Shown piece after piece: positions 24,914 through 37,589 of a DNA stretch of 64,000 nucleotides (position 1 is the stretch's first letter; each line of letters begins with the position of its first letter). A program made the translations under genes and the position numbers. Origin of the DNA: Hermodice carunculata (taxonomy: Eukaryota > Annelida > Polychaeta > Eunicida > Amphinomidae); NCBI GenBank assembly GCA_964020975.1, contig OZ026629.1, positions 52,720,231 to 52,784,230 of the forward strand, read 5' to 3'. A model generated the notes under the pieces. The model was not told the origin of the DNA. It made no database searches and saw only the letters and a program-made list of their open reading frames with translations.

Positions 24914-27900
24914 TGTGGTAAGTTGACCTGTACTGTAAGGGCATTTGCAGTACTTATTGAGTCACTGCTGACAGTAGAAGCTCTCACCAGGTACCATTGC
25001 ATTCCAAAACTTTACATTGAGGGGGTAAAATTGTAAACCAACCATGAGATAGATAACCATCGAAGTGTGTGTTGAAATATTGAAAATATTACCAACTTTT
25101 TGTAAATTTCAGAGTGGGATTTGACAGTGATCATCCAGGATGTATCAGGTTTGCCATGTACAAATTAACCACCAGTGGACACATATTATCTTTCTTTTCA
25201 TGGTGTTTAGTGATCAATATTTCGGGGTCCTGTATTAGTATTCAATTCATGAAAAAAAACCCAAACCTGTGCACACTCACACACAAATTGATGGACATGA
25301 TAACCAGATTAATGATTTCATCCTAAAAGTCACAAATGCTTTAATATATCAGATCATGAGCTGTGCATAGTTACATGTATATTCTTTGATTAGCTCAGCT
25401 GACTGATCTTCTTCTGAGTTCTCCTGTCCAATCCTGCTGCCACAATTCATATTTTCAACTTCTGAGAAACATTTATTTTGGTTGGATTCTCCCCAAACTT
25501 GGTAGGATGTTCCATGGGTGGGTCTCTAATAATTTATTCAATTGATCAAATTCGATTCTTTTTTACCAGATCACTTTTGACTGATTTTTATCCTAAATTC
25601 TTTGTTCTGATTTTTATTATAAATGTATTTTAAAAGGTTTCAGAAAACATTAAGAAAGCTTCTGTTATCCTGCTTGACCAAAACATTTTTGGTGAGATTT
25701 GTATAAAAGACCAATGATTATGGCATGTTGGCACAATGTGCCCAATCCATGCAAAGGAAAGCTATTGACTCCGTCTTATTGTGACCAGGAAAGGGTTAAT
25801 GAGCTTCATTACCAGGGAAGGTATTATCTGGCTCTATGTAATATGGTAATCAATCATCTGTTTTCCACATCAGGTATACCTAAATTGAAGTGGTTATTTT
25901 GAAGATGTATCAGAAGTTTACCTTAAAATGTGGCTGCAAAAATGGTCACGAAGTGTATACTGCATGCCCTTTTATGTGCTGTGGGATAAACGCAGAAACT
26001 GCCCGGTTGGCAGTTTCTCATCAGCTCATCCATGTACCTTAACACAGATAAATGAAGGCTTTTTTTTTTTTTTTTTAAAGGGTTTAATGATAGCCAATTA
26101 TTTTGATTGATAATGAATTTTTCCTATTAAATATTGGTGTGTTTGCATGTTCTGTTGGCTGAGAAACAAGACAAAATGGAAGTACATCATATGCACACAC
26201 ATAACTGTCGAACACAAGTACTCCTTGAAGAATGTGTTATTTTTACCCTGTCATTAAACCTAATTATTTGTGTACATAGATGCTTTAAAGTCCAGTGTCA
26301 GCGCTAAATTTAAAAAAAAACAAAAAACAAGAACAGTTGTCTGCAGGGCAAGTAGATTTCAAAACCCACTTGTGCGAATTTAACTTGATACAATAAACGT
26401 CGTATTTTTTCATCAGTCCATACACAAACACCAAGACAAACCATTTGCCGTTTGCAAATTTGCAAAAATATGTCAGTTTTTACCACGATTTTAGCTGCAA
26501 CTGTGAACAGTGAAACTGGCAAAATATGAAAAATACAAATTGAAAAGTAAATTATTTGCATGGGGTGACTTATGATGAAAAAGACTGTAATTTCTGGGAA
26601 TCACTGTCCCAGGTAAACTTTGAGCAAGATTAATAGTTGCAATGGTTTTAGGATCCTCTTTCTTGATGCCGTTTGATGGGATGTACATCGACACCATCAT
26701 TTGGGTACCATCATGAATGCTATTGGCACACCGTAGTCAATTTGCATATAGGGTATTGGCAAGTTCTTCAAAATAAACAGTGTTCTTAATTGAATATCAA
26801 ATTCAAATGAAAACTTACAAATTTCAAATCAGAAATATGTCTCCTTGAAGTTGTAATGGAGGTCAAGTATGCGAACAGTCACCATCTTTCCTACCATTGT
26901 AAACAACAGTCGCTTGGCCATGTGGTGACAGAGAACACCTCACCTGATTGCTCAATTGAGTCACATGCAAAAACGAGCAAATCACATCTTGTGTAACAGT
27001 GTGTTTATCATGTCTTCTGCCCTGTGAACGTGTGTGAATCTTGTGTAATTTACGGGGTCGACACACAAACAGGAAATTTTGTTTATATCACAGCATGCAA
27101 AAATGATTATTCCAATGTTTATAGCAACATTTATTTGGAGTCACAGGCAAATGCGCAAAAGTAGGGGTAAAGGGAAGTGATGAATGCGTCACAAATCAGT
27201 CCGTGACAGTGGGTCCCACGATGATGCTCAGTTCACCGCACTGTTACTTGCATGTGGCTGGCAGTTGTGTGTTGTGTTTGCCCAGGAAGTCAACTCGCTG
27301 CACCTATACATGATCTTTCCAACACTGTTAGAACCTGCCGATAAATAGCATTTGACGCCAATTTGCAGAAGATTCTCCATGCAAGTTTTATTATTTTTGA
27401 TGCTGCTTTGTCATCGCTTAGCTAGATCAGCCTGACAGAGTGACAGTAAGTTGCTATGGCCCCGCTAAGGCGACAGTGAAAATACCTGCCTGTTTTGACA
27501 GAAATCAAGTAGGTAGGCAAGTCCTGTTGAATACAACTGCTGACCAAGTAAGTGTTTAAGCTTGGAATGTTTACTTGGGGATTATCATCACCTATTGGCG
27601 CCCCCACACACGTCTGCATTGGTGTGTTCACTGCAGTAATCACCAACATTTGCGAGTCATGAAGGCTCTTGTTTTCTTTTCCCAAACAGGAATGATGTGA
27701 GGGCAGTTTTTACTTGTCCAACAGGGCAAGTACTGTAAAATTTTCATTTGTCCCGGACAATCGGACATACCAGTTTTCGCACCCTGAATGTCCTCTGCGT
27801 ATTTACTGGCCCATATATGTGTGATTTATTGTGAACCGTATTATAAATATCGTCACCTTGTTTATGATAGCCCCGTTCAAATGTGGAACAAAGAAATTCA

Positions 27901-28304
27901 AATGTGGAACAAAGAAATTAAAAGAGCAATGGCCTGTAAATGTTTTGGGTCTTCATTTTTACAGTTACATCAATATCGGGGAACCCAATATATGACAGGC
28001 CCTTCATTGAAATCAAGACAGGCAGCTAAAGATGGAGTTAGATACTTCATAAAAACTCAGTGTCAGTATTTTGTGACAATCTAGATTTGTCAGAAACTTG
28101 GGGTGTGTACATATTGGGGCATAAGTGGTTGTATTGGAATAAATATGACAACAACTTTACATTTGAGTGGGAAAATGAGTCTCTATTTTACAAAGTAAGT
28201 CATGTATTTACCTAACACAAATTTGTCACAAAATTTACAATTCCCCCCGAATGGAGATAGGTTAACAAGGAAATGTACTGGCTTTTTTACTCGTAAGTAT
28301 ATTG
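24914..28304. other. Intron 1, unassigned
   Basis: No gene or complete element recognised. Present are a poly-T run near 26060-26078, a 20-bp tandem duplication near 27888-27918, and, near 27715-27786, a minus-strand sequence beginning CAGGGTGCGAAAACTGG with TTGTCCGGGACAA, which resembles the start of a hAT-like repeat also seen at 46209. Confidence 0.5.
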
Positions 28305-28367
28305 TTAAAACCAAAGAAAGTCACAAAACATAAGCAAGGCCCCGTGAAGTGCAGGACTGAAAAGTTT

Positions 28368-28397
28368 GACCGGTTTCGCCCAAGTGCGGCTCTTCAG
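28368..28397 (-). ncRNA. Hammerhead-ribozyme-like core, site C
   Basis: The core runs CTGAAGA, helix II GCC-loop of 7-GGC, then GAAAC, CG and GTC. This fits the invariant core CUGANGA...GAAA with a one- or two-pair stem III and a GUC cleavage triplet. Stem I pairing around it (GATC against AAAC) is poor, so present activity is doubtful. Confidence 0.6.
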
Positions 28398-28518
28398 GAT
28401 CTGAAAGTATGACGGCTGTGGTGCCGTACCTCTCAAGACATGAGAATTGTTGTTACCTCTTGTATTGTACGGTATGACATTAGTAATGCATGTTGATCCA
28501 AGGAGTCGTGAGCCAGCC

Positions 28519-28559
28519 AACAACATGTGCCAACCCAGTTTGGGTTGGCACATGTTGTT
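28519..28559. repeat. Perfect 19-bp palindrome with 3-nt loop
   Basis: The arms 28519-28537 and 28541-28559 (AACAACATGTGCCAACCCA and its complement) match exactly. The related copy at 40180-40530 has only one diverged half in this place, so the hairpin arose in this copy, probably by inverted duplication. Confidence 0.95.
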
Positions 28560-29099
28560 AGAACAGCAGTCCACCTGTCCAAGATGACGAGATGTGTCAC
28601 ACATGCAAGTTACAGGTGCTGCTTTAGATGCATGTGTCCCAAGTATGGGATAATGTACCTGTTGTTAAAACCAGACTGATTCTGTGAAGATCTGTAATTC
28701 ATTAGTAAATTTGCTCACCAGTACAAATAAAACACTGACATTCCAGTCCATGAGTTCACATTCAGATTTACTGTGCAGGGTTTTCCCCAGGTTCCAAAAG
28801 AAGGAAGGTGATGTCACTTGTGACCACAATCTTAAATGCATGTCTGTATGGTTGGCTAACATTTTACTAAAAAGTTTTTTCTGAAAATACATGTAATGTA
28901 GTTTTGAAGTAACCTGTATTAAACTCATAAAATTAAAAAGCTTGTAAAATTTCAGTAAGATGGGAAAGGTGTTAAGAATAAAGGAAAATGTGGTACCCTT
29001 TGAAGTTTGTATGTAAGGAAAGCACTGAGTTGTATATAACTTTGTTATAACTGCAGTGCATGATTAGTACATGATGATAACATAGCAGCACATTTATAT

Positions 29100-29460
29100 G
29101 AATAGGGTAAACAAAAACTTCACTTGTACTTGTGCAGGTACAAGGTCTTTACTTCCAGCTAGCCTTGAAGAAGTCTTGGGGGGGTTTTTTGGCCCTAAAT
29201 CATGGTAAAATTGAATGCGATTGGTGAAGTTCAGATGTGCCGCAGTAGCAGTCTGTGGGACAAGCAGACTGTTCGCCAGAGGGAAGCTGGGAACAGTTGC
29301 TGATAGCTGCCTAATGGTGCTGCAGTAATTGAAAAACCAGAAGAAAGGGAATCCTGTGATGCATGTGCAAGTCAGCTCTGCTCTTTGTGTGTGTGTGTGT
29401 CTGTGTGTGTGTGGGGGGGGGGGGGGAGCATCCATGAATGACATCACTATGAGGGGGAAT
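29100..29460 (+). repeat. Dispersed repeat family C, copy 1, with (GT)n-(G)n
   Basis: Shares ordered phrases with 42930-43640: GAAGAAGTC, AAATCATGGTAAA, ACAAGCAGACTGTT, a GATAG..GCC.. block and a CATGTGCAA block. A (GT)n run followed by 13 or so G lies at about 29388-29427. No coding capacity. Confidence 0.6.
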
Positions 29461-29939
29461 GTTCAGCATTAACACTATTATGGGAAGGAAATAATTTCTT
29501 CTTTGTCAGTTGGCTCTGCTTGTACCTACCAACTACCAACTGGGACAAAGGCTGTCAACAATCTGTTTGCCCTATGAACTGCAGAACATTCAAGCATGAT
29601 TATGCTCAAGTTTTACCGTGATTTTGGGACAAACCAACCTAAGGGGTAGACTTCTTGAAGGCAAGACTTCAAACTGTTTGCTTTTCTGAAGTGTTGCTTG
29701 CCTGCACATGTATATAAAGGATTGGGGGCTAAAAGCCATTATGGATGTTTGAGTGAAAATATGGTATTGTGGCAAAATACTCTGTTTATATCTCCCTATC
29801 AGTGTGGAAGCATGGGTTTTAATGCCCATTTCTAATGCTTCACCTGGTAATTTCTTGTTCTTCAACACTTTCAGTTTGCACGCTGTAATTCCCCCCAAAA
29901 TGTATGGAAGTTTATGAAACTTGATAAGAGTGTGTCTGG

Positions 29940-30420
29940 CTGAGACTCAACTCGGATTGTATATGGGTCACCTTGACCTACTTCTCTAGGTCACGGATGT
30001 AAATTTTATTTCCATGTGATAAGTCTTGAAAGACTTGCAAAAAAACTTAATGAAACAGATATTTATATAAATGTGGTATTGTATTTGGGTCATTTTGACC
30101 TGATTGCCAAGGTCACACAGGGTCATTTACTTTAATTTTATTTCTGTTTTATAAAAACTGCAGAAATTAACAAAACTTGAAACTTATTAGGATTATGCAT
30201 GAGGCCTTGGTTGAGCTTAAATTTGTTTAACTTGGACTCAATTCTCGTGGTCACAGGGTCACTTATTAGATTTTTTTTTCATGCAAGAGGTCCTGAACAA
30301 TGTAATAAAACTTGATGAAACTCATGAGGATTAAGTATATAGGTGAGACCTATGCTGGGATTTTATGTGGCTCACCTTGACCTAAGTCTTGGGGTCATTT
30401 ATAATGTGCTTATTTACTTA
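29940..30420. repeat. Degenerate tandem repeat, about 130-bp unit
   Basis: Units beginning with phrases such as GGGTCACCTTGACCT...AGGTCAC, followed by TTTTATTT and AAACTTGATGAAAC, recur near 29957, 30073, 30207 and 30340. It resembles parts of repeat family B (47246 and 53982). Confidence 0.6.
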
Positions 30421-30769
30421 GTATGATTATCATGTGATGTATCTCGGTTAGTTAAGAGGTGGAAATTAATTTGGTAAGGGATCATGTACAAAAAATAACA
30501 TTCACCCAAATTTAAAAACAAAAACAAAAAAACCCTGAATTGGGATTATTCCCCCCTCCTCAACCCAAAATGGCCATTTCCTTGGAAAATTGTGACTCAT
30601 ATTTTACCATGCCTATGCCAAGTTTATGTGGGAAAAAAAAAAGTCATACCATATCACCGTGCATAAAACAGTACAGAAAACTAACTGGGCCAGTAAATTT
30701 TAATATTCAGTGTACCAGTTCAGTAAGTCTGGAATTCTGACATTGCGAGTGCCGAAGGCGTGAAGCTAT

Positions 30770-31127
30770 GCTGCCGAACATGGCGGGTAGACGGAAAAAA
30801 AAAAGATCCGAGACCATGACAATGAAATCACCCTATTTTTACGCAGTTTTGCAAAGTTACATCATTCAAATTGTAACAAACAACGGCTCGATCATTGATT
30901 TAAATGATCAAGGAAGGAAAATATTCATTTTTAACGCAAAATCGAAATAGCCATCGGCAAGAACTGACATTTCTCTACACTAAAATGTGTGTGTGCATGT
31001 AAATAAACAACACCGGGAGTTGAGACGGCCTTAAATTAGCCACTTCAAAAGTTACAGTGTATAGGACACTGGTGTCAATATGCGATGGCGCGCTGTGCGA
31101 GTGCACTCAAAACTGGTGTGCTAGGAG
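30770..31127 (+). mobile_element. piggyBac-like element, truncated copy
   Basis: Matches the right 360 bp or so of the element at 43878-45203, in the same orientation. It ends GTGTGCTAGGAG followed by TTAA at 31128-31131. The left end is missing. Confidence 0.75.
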
Positions 31128-31131
31128 TTAA

Positions 31132-34100
31132 AATTAAATACTTCCACATTGTGCACAGATAGCTAACCTATGCCACTGCATCACTCAAACCTGCTAACGG
31201 GGACATGCATCAACCCTGAAATTAACCATCATTCTGACGACTGCACATGAAACCTGAAGTAGCGGATTTCGAGTCAACCAATCAAGCCCTTTCTTTCAAA
31301 AAGGCTATCCTCTGAATCAAAGGTAGCAATTTGAAAACTGAAAGTTACTAGTCAAGTCCATGAATATGAATGACTCTCATGCTGTCACTTATTGTCAGAT
31401 AGTCCAACAAGGAACATAAACAAAGACAATGTACATGATTATTCTTGTAAATATTTCTTATTCCCAACAGAGAATATCGATAACAAATGTCTTAAATCAT
31501 AAAGCAGGCTACAAAAAAATCAGAAGTGACTTCTAATTTATTTAGGTCGACTACCTGGTCGACTTGAGCAAACAATTCGATCGCCCACACAGTAATTTAA
31601 TAGACTTGGTCGACTGGGCGACCGTTAATTTTATGCACTGATATCACAAGGTATACTGACGTGTATTTGCCTGTTCAGCTGAGCACACATATAATTTGTA
31701 CTGTCAAGGTACCAGCATATCCTAAACCGCTTTTCAGATCCATTATCACAATGAAATATAAGCCATTACAGCACAAAAAGGGAAGTTGTAAACAAAAACG
31801 GCACATATTTTTAATGAAATGATTGCCACCTTTGTAGAGCCAATCGTCTTGAGCAGTTTTTACTCACAGAATCATAAAACATAATGTAGCAACTGTCTTT
31901 CATTAAAAATTTCTTCTTTACTTTCTTCATACCCTTTTGCCCAAGCTGTCAAATTCCTCAAATAAAGTTTTTTTTTTCTCTCTTGTTGTGGGCCTACTTT
32001 ATTAATTAATGAATTTACCTAACATAGCACGAGTACATATGGTGCTTGTATTGGCTTACTGATTAGTGTGCCATCTAGTGTCACTTTGAGGAATTACTTA
32101 AAAAAAAAAAAAAAAAGCAATGAGCTTCAGTGTGAATGTGAGGAGATAAATCCACACTGTTGGAGCTTCAGGATTATACATTACAAAGGATTTAGTAAAA
32201 ATATGTTCAATGAACATACAAAATAGATAACTGCATAAGTAAGGGGAAAATCTAAAGCTCTGGTGAAGCTTTTGAAACATTGGCAAGTAAAAACTCCTAT
32301 TATTGCCCACAGTGATCTTTTTGTTTCCTTTGTTGAGTTTAGATAATAAAACCACTGTAAATTTTACGTATTGAAGTTGCATAGTTTTTTACTTTCCCAA
32401 AGAATTAGTCAAAATCTGATTTGGGCATTTTCACATTTTTTACATTTTTTTCGTGTTTTTTTTTTTTATTTTTATTTTTTTTTGGTTTGTTTTTTCTGTT
32501 ATACATGATTCCTAGCTTTGAAACAGTTATCATGGCATAACAAAGTCAGTAGACCTGTGTCTTTTTGGATACTGGACAGAATAGGGCTGTTATGCTTTTT
32601 GAGGTACATGTAAGTTGTCAAGTACTTGTTTTAATACCAGCTGGAATGGAAATTTACTGGTCTCAGTAGATAGGGTACTACATAATGGTAAAGGCACAAA
32701 CCATAAATTATATACAAATATTATAAGCACAGATGTATTGGCTGCCTGCTTAGCCATACTTTCAAGTGTCTCACCGCGAAAGATACTAAACAAATTTGTC
32801 TAACTTTAAAAAGTGATATGTATGATGGTGTGCACCCAACAAAAACGGTTCAAGGTTCGCTTTGGTAATTTAAGGACAACAAAAGAGCAACAGATAACTT
32901 AATTTCTGAAAACCAATGCCCACATATGAAAGCTAATGGAGAAAAATACATGGTTAATGTAAGATAAATTTTTTTTTACTGATGCACTCGATAAACACTA
33001 CTGCTGTCAAATAGAAATTTAAGAAAAACACCCTTCTGAAACTTCAATTTGTCTAGGAACTTTTGATGCAAAAGTCCTCAGCTTTATAAGACAAGAAGGA
33101 AATGTCCCATTGTCATGGTGATCAAATTTTTGTAGGACATTGATGGTTCTGATATGAAAGTTTGATTACTTTCAAACTGAAAGTTATAAAAGTATCTGGG
33201 AAGATTTTGTTCTTTCTCAGGGCTACACTTCAAAACATGTTGCCAAAATTGGAAATATAGGCATAATTGACAGAAATTCTGTCGTTTCTGTTGTGGCCCT
33301 TTAATAATTAGTGCCCATTTTCACATTCCATTGGGCATGTAAAAAAACATTAGCATTTGGCTAATTAGCTAATGGTTAGGACAGTCCCTGTTTCTTTTTA
33401 ATATTATAGAGTACCACTACATGCATGGATTCTTTAGTCAAAAGAGTTTTCCCAGGAAGACATTTGATGTTCATGTGGAAAATCAATAAATTCTAGTCTC
33501 ACTGTCTTTTTCAAAGTGAAAAGATGTGAACCCTGCAATTTTTTGGGTGATCTGAATTTATGAACTCTCCTTGTGCCCAGAAAAGTGTTTTTTGAGCGCT
33601 TCTTGATATGTGGCAAACCAGCTGGTTTAGATTTGTACTTCTTAACTCTTTGCCAACAGAAGAAAAAGTGGAGTATGACTCAGCTGCTAAAATCAGTTGC
33701 TATGGTAATGCCAGGCAGTGTGGTGATGAAGCAATGCCAAGCACACTTGTAATTTAGCTACCTTGTCAGGGATACCTGGGCAAAGACAGCTTCTGACTCC
33801 TGACATAGTTCAGATCAAGATGTTGATTCAAGACAAAGCATAGTCTACCAGTTTTCAAGATCAGATTTTCATGATGTTTTGAATGGAATGATTATTTCCA
33901 CTGTAACCAATGAAAACTAAGTTATTGCGGGAGAAAAAGCACAAGATCCTTATCCTGTCTGTGTCACAAAACACACAAACTTGAACCGCAAGGCACAAAT
34001 GCACTGCCACCACAGCCATAAAATTTTGTTAATACCTGCATCACTCCAGCAACGGGTTGGGATGCTCATGCATACATACATTACAGAAGTAAGTAGGCAT

Positions 34101-34404
34101 ATCAATTTGTAGATACTGTATGATCAGGATTGGTTGATACTCGTGTTGACAAAGGCTGAACTTGAGTGTACATGCTGACAAGGCATATATGAAGCCACTT
34201 GAGTATAAGGTGTCATTATGCCCAGGAGCATAATTAACATTCTGCCTTGCTTTGTCATGATGTATCCCTGTGGTATCAACATGACACAGATAGAACACCA
34301 ATATCAGTATGATTGCTCTATGTACATGTTGCACGAAAGCAAGGTTGCAAAATGATAAAGCAGACAGTACTTTGAAGGCATTGTAAATTCTGACTTTGTC
34401 CATA
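31132..34404. other. Intron 1, unassigned
   Basis: AT-rich, with a GGTCGAC-rich patch near 31545-31625 and A/T homopolymers near 32098 and 32455. No gene recognised; the ORFs are short and lack motifs. Confidence 0.5.
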
Positions 34405-34409
34405 AAAAT

Positions 34410-36040
34410 CAGGGGTCACATTAAGGATTTTTCAGTATGGGTCCGTTGGACCCATCTTTCTCCATTTTCAGGAAAAATAGTGGGTCCATGATTTGAATTG
34501 AAGGGTCCAGTCTGAAATTGTGTAAACTGGACTTCATTTGATGTAATTTGATTAATTGAGTTTATTTGGTATAATCAACATATATCACAATGATAAATGA
34601 ATAAAACATGCAGGTAACTTAAGCCTAGAAACGAACATAACATAGGGTCTATATGCTCACGTAGGTAACTCATTATTATAAAATTTAAGATTGAATAAAA
34701 AATTACCAATATGCCAGCTTGATGTAAAAGGGTCTAAAAGTTGTTGACGGTACCAAGGATGGATTCAATCTACCCAGGAACCTGCTATTACGACTAAGTC
34801 TATACCACATCCCTGGTCTACCAAAAAATGGTTGTGAATGGGGCTTAACCCCTAGCACGCTGCCACTGTGCCAGTATCTGGTGTTGTACACCGTGTGCCA
34901 CCAGACATTTTTTAACTTGCTTGCACAACAAGCGGCATGCGTGATTGAACATGCCTGGATTCTGTTATTTTTGCGATTGATTCCATGTGATGAAATGGTG
35001 ATAAATTATATGATTTATATTTCTGTGCACTTTCTATTTCAATATACCTGAAAAATTTGCTACCATAGGCGGTGTTAAGAGTCCGATCTTAAATGCGGTC
35101 ACTTTTTTCACCAAGCAACACGGTAGGCCTACAAGCCGTGCAACACACAAGCGAGTGTACACAGCCTGTCAAGGGCATGCACACAGGCATGGTTTTCCGC
35201 TATACATTTTTCCAGCCTTCGATCATAAATTTTTTTAAATTCCTATCTTGTTCTGTCATACAGATTTGTTCCATTCAAACATTTCAATAAAATCAAAACA
35301 ACCAATTTTGTTTAAAAACCACCAATAACCACGTGACCCATCAGAGACAGTGATGAACAACATCGTGTTACACTGTTAGGCCGGCTAATGCAAAATTTCG
35401 CTTCGTCCATGTGTAACCTTGCGATGACTAATCTGCGTATTTTCCTTGCTGTCCGTAATGAATTTTCACTCGTGCCTTTATCTGGGTCTAGATTTGTTCG
35501 ATGGAAGTCTTCTTGGTGAAAATATGATTTGAAAATTTAACATCTTAGTCCAATAATCTTTGCGTAATACGACTTGTACCTTCCCAACATTGGGGACATG
35601 AAACAAGCACATGGGGAACAACGAATTTGATTGGACAGTGAGCGGCACGTGATCAAATCCACCCAATGAGGAGCCTGGAAGGTCTCTCAGCACTTATAAT
35701 GAGGTGAAATGACGTCCATCCATTCCCATTCTGGCAAATTTTTGGAGGGATACCCCAGGAATATTTTTTCTTCTAAGCAAATAAGAGAGCTTGTTACATA
35801 GAAAGACGAACATCAGAGGATTCCATCAGTATAATAAATAATCATGAGATTGATAATGGTCGATACAAAATACCGTGACCGCTTGGGGTTAATTTTTGCA
35901 GTTGTATCTTTCAAATATGCATCGCGTTTTTGTGTGTGTGTCCACAGAGACGCAAAATGACAATGTTTTATTAATTTCCTGGCGTCATTTCTTTATTTTT
36001 TGCATCTATGACGCAGGACGCAAGCTTAATGTGACCCCTG
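34410..36040 (-). mobile_element. hAT-like element, copy 2 (1.63 kb), inverted relative to copy 1
   Basis: The ends CAGGGGTCACATTAAG and CTTAATGTGACCCCTG are perfect inverted repeats over 14 bases or more. The 5-bp target duplication is AAAAT (34405-34409 and 36041-36045). It is collinear with the reverse complement of copy 1 and lacks the 942-bp insertion. No transposase frame is visible. A conserved subterminal motif GGGTCCGTTGGACCCA lies near 34437. Confidence 0.9.
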
Positions 36041-36109
36041 AAAATGTATTATTCTATGCAACACAGACATATAAAAGTAATAAATTATGGCCTTTTGGGT
36101 ACAGTAATT

Positions 36110-36935
36110 TTCAGCTCTGCTGACCTAAGGCCGCAAAGCTTTTGCAACTGCTCATGTCTGTCCGTGTGTAAACTTTTGCTTGTTAGCGAGATACCGTCCA
36201 CAGTTTTCAAGTTAGCCCAATATAACTTTCAGGACTTATAAGGTGTATGAAAATCTAGGTCCCGTATGATACGTTATTGATGCAATATAAGGGGTCTAGC
36301 TACTTTAATTTTTGGGAGATCTTCACGAAATTTTGTGGGATATAGGAGGTCAAAGTCTAAGTTGCTGATGATAATAACGGCACCACCTATAATTTGATGG
36401 AAATTATGAGGGAAAATGTCCATATCTGGAAAAGTAATTGGATTAGACTTGTCAAATTTATAGGATATATAGACCATGTCCAATGCTAGAATATTATGTA
36501 ATATCCTTGACCTTGACATATTTTTGTGAAGTCACCATGCCTGTCAAGTTCAAAGGTGATGTTGTAATGGCAGGGAGCAGTTTGGACATCAATGGCAACG
36601 TCGGCACAGCACCGGTCGCTTCGGCCTTTTGTATTGCATTATCTTGGTTACCTTGATCTCCTGTCCCAAGGTCACTGACGACATAAAGTTAAGGACTCAC
36701 TCAATGTTGTCTTGGTACATGCAACAATATCCATCACAGGAATTGCACAAATAAGCTGTGATTACATGTTGAGCAAAATGCCATCTGGTGGACAAATTAG
36801 ACACTAAAATCCCATCAGCAAATTGTTTTCAGAAGCCACTTGAGGATTCTCCCAACTTTGAAATAAAGATGTAGGTGCAATGTAGCCATGGTGCCTGCAG
36901 AGCATGAGGCCCATGGGCTTCTTGTTTATCTAAAA
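36110..36935 (+). repeat. Dispersed repeat family A, copy 2 (near full length)
   Basis: Starts AGCTCTGCTGACCTAAGG and ends GGCCCATGGGCTTCTTGTTT, as the 49430-50245 copy ends GCCCATGGGCCTCTTGTT. It includes CACAGTTTTCAAGTTAGCCC and AACTTTCAGGACTTATA blocks. About 0.8 kb, no ORF, no clear TIRs. Probably a non-autonomous repeat of unknown class. Confidence 0.8.
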
Positions 36936-37113
36936 GCAGGCATTTTGTCTAAAAATGATACCAATTACAAAAAAAGTGTCAAATTTTCAGCAATCTTATG
37001 TCACTCTGTGGTTATTATTTTGTAACTTTTTAAGACATCTCACCCAGGAATGGCAAAATTCTTGCCGATTTCTGACAATTGGCCACCTATATAAATATAT
37101 ATTATCTACAGTA

Positions 37114-37432
37114 CTGTAGTCCCTGCTTTGAGAGACCACCCCATGATAGGTCTTAAAGTGGTTATATAAAGCAGGTGGTGACAAGTACTATAGCAGATGA
37201 TAAATCAACGTCCAAGGTGCATGGGCATGAAACAGTGGGTGGGTTAGGACAGTGGGAAAGTAGGGCGTGAATAAGACCGCTCTACAGGGGCATGTGGATC
37301 GGCAATAAATTCTACACGGTTCAGAAGAGCCCATCCATGGTAACTCTGGACTTCACATACATGGGATAAATTAAGGAACTAGGTGAATGTAGTCTGTCAA
37401 GGGAGTGGTCTCTGAAAAGAGGGACCACTGCA
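37114..37432. repeat. Repeat with inverted ends (GAGACCACC family)
   Basis: The left sequence CTGTAGTCCCTGCTTTGAGA, continuing into GACCACC, pairs imperfectly with the right GTGGTCTCTGAAAAGAGGGA and following bases. Related phrases (GGTCTTTCAAGACAGG, GAGAGACCACC) occur near 61183-61335 and 62850-62990. No ORF. Confidence 0.5.
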
Positions 37433-37589
37433 TTATAACTGCAAGTATGTAAAATAGGAGACCTTGAGTAGAAGCTTACGGGTACTGTCACGGTGTATCA
37501 TATCCAGACTCCATCAGAAATGGGATTTTGGATGTACTTGTATACATTTGGGTAATAACTTTGAAATTGAATAAGAATAGTTCTAGGAG

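Larger units (their letters stand above)
28305..28660 (-). mobile_element. Penelope-like element 3' end with hammerhead core, copy C
   Basis: The reverse complement is similar along its length to 40180-40530. It carries a hammerhead-like core at 28368-28397 (minus strand): CTGAAGA, a 3-bp helix II (GCC/GGC) and GAAACCGGTC. It ends in a CCTTGC-plus-T-rich tail as the other two copies do. Penelope-like elements are known to carry minimal hammerhead ribozymes in their terminal repeats. A perfect 19-bp palindrome (28519-28559) lies inside. No RT region is preserved here. Confidence 0.65.

Noticed and set aside
20611-33665. TTAACTCTTTG starts near 20611 and 33645 as piggyBac-like ends
   Set aside because: No matching right end with a TTAA was found for either, so no element was called.
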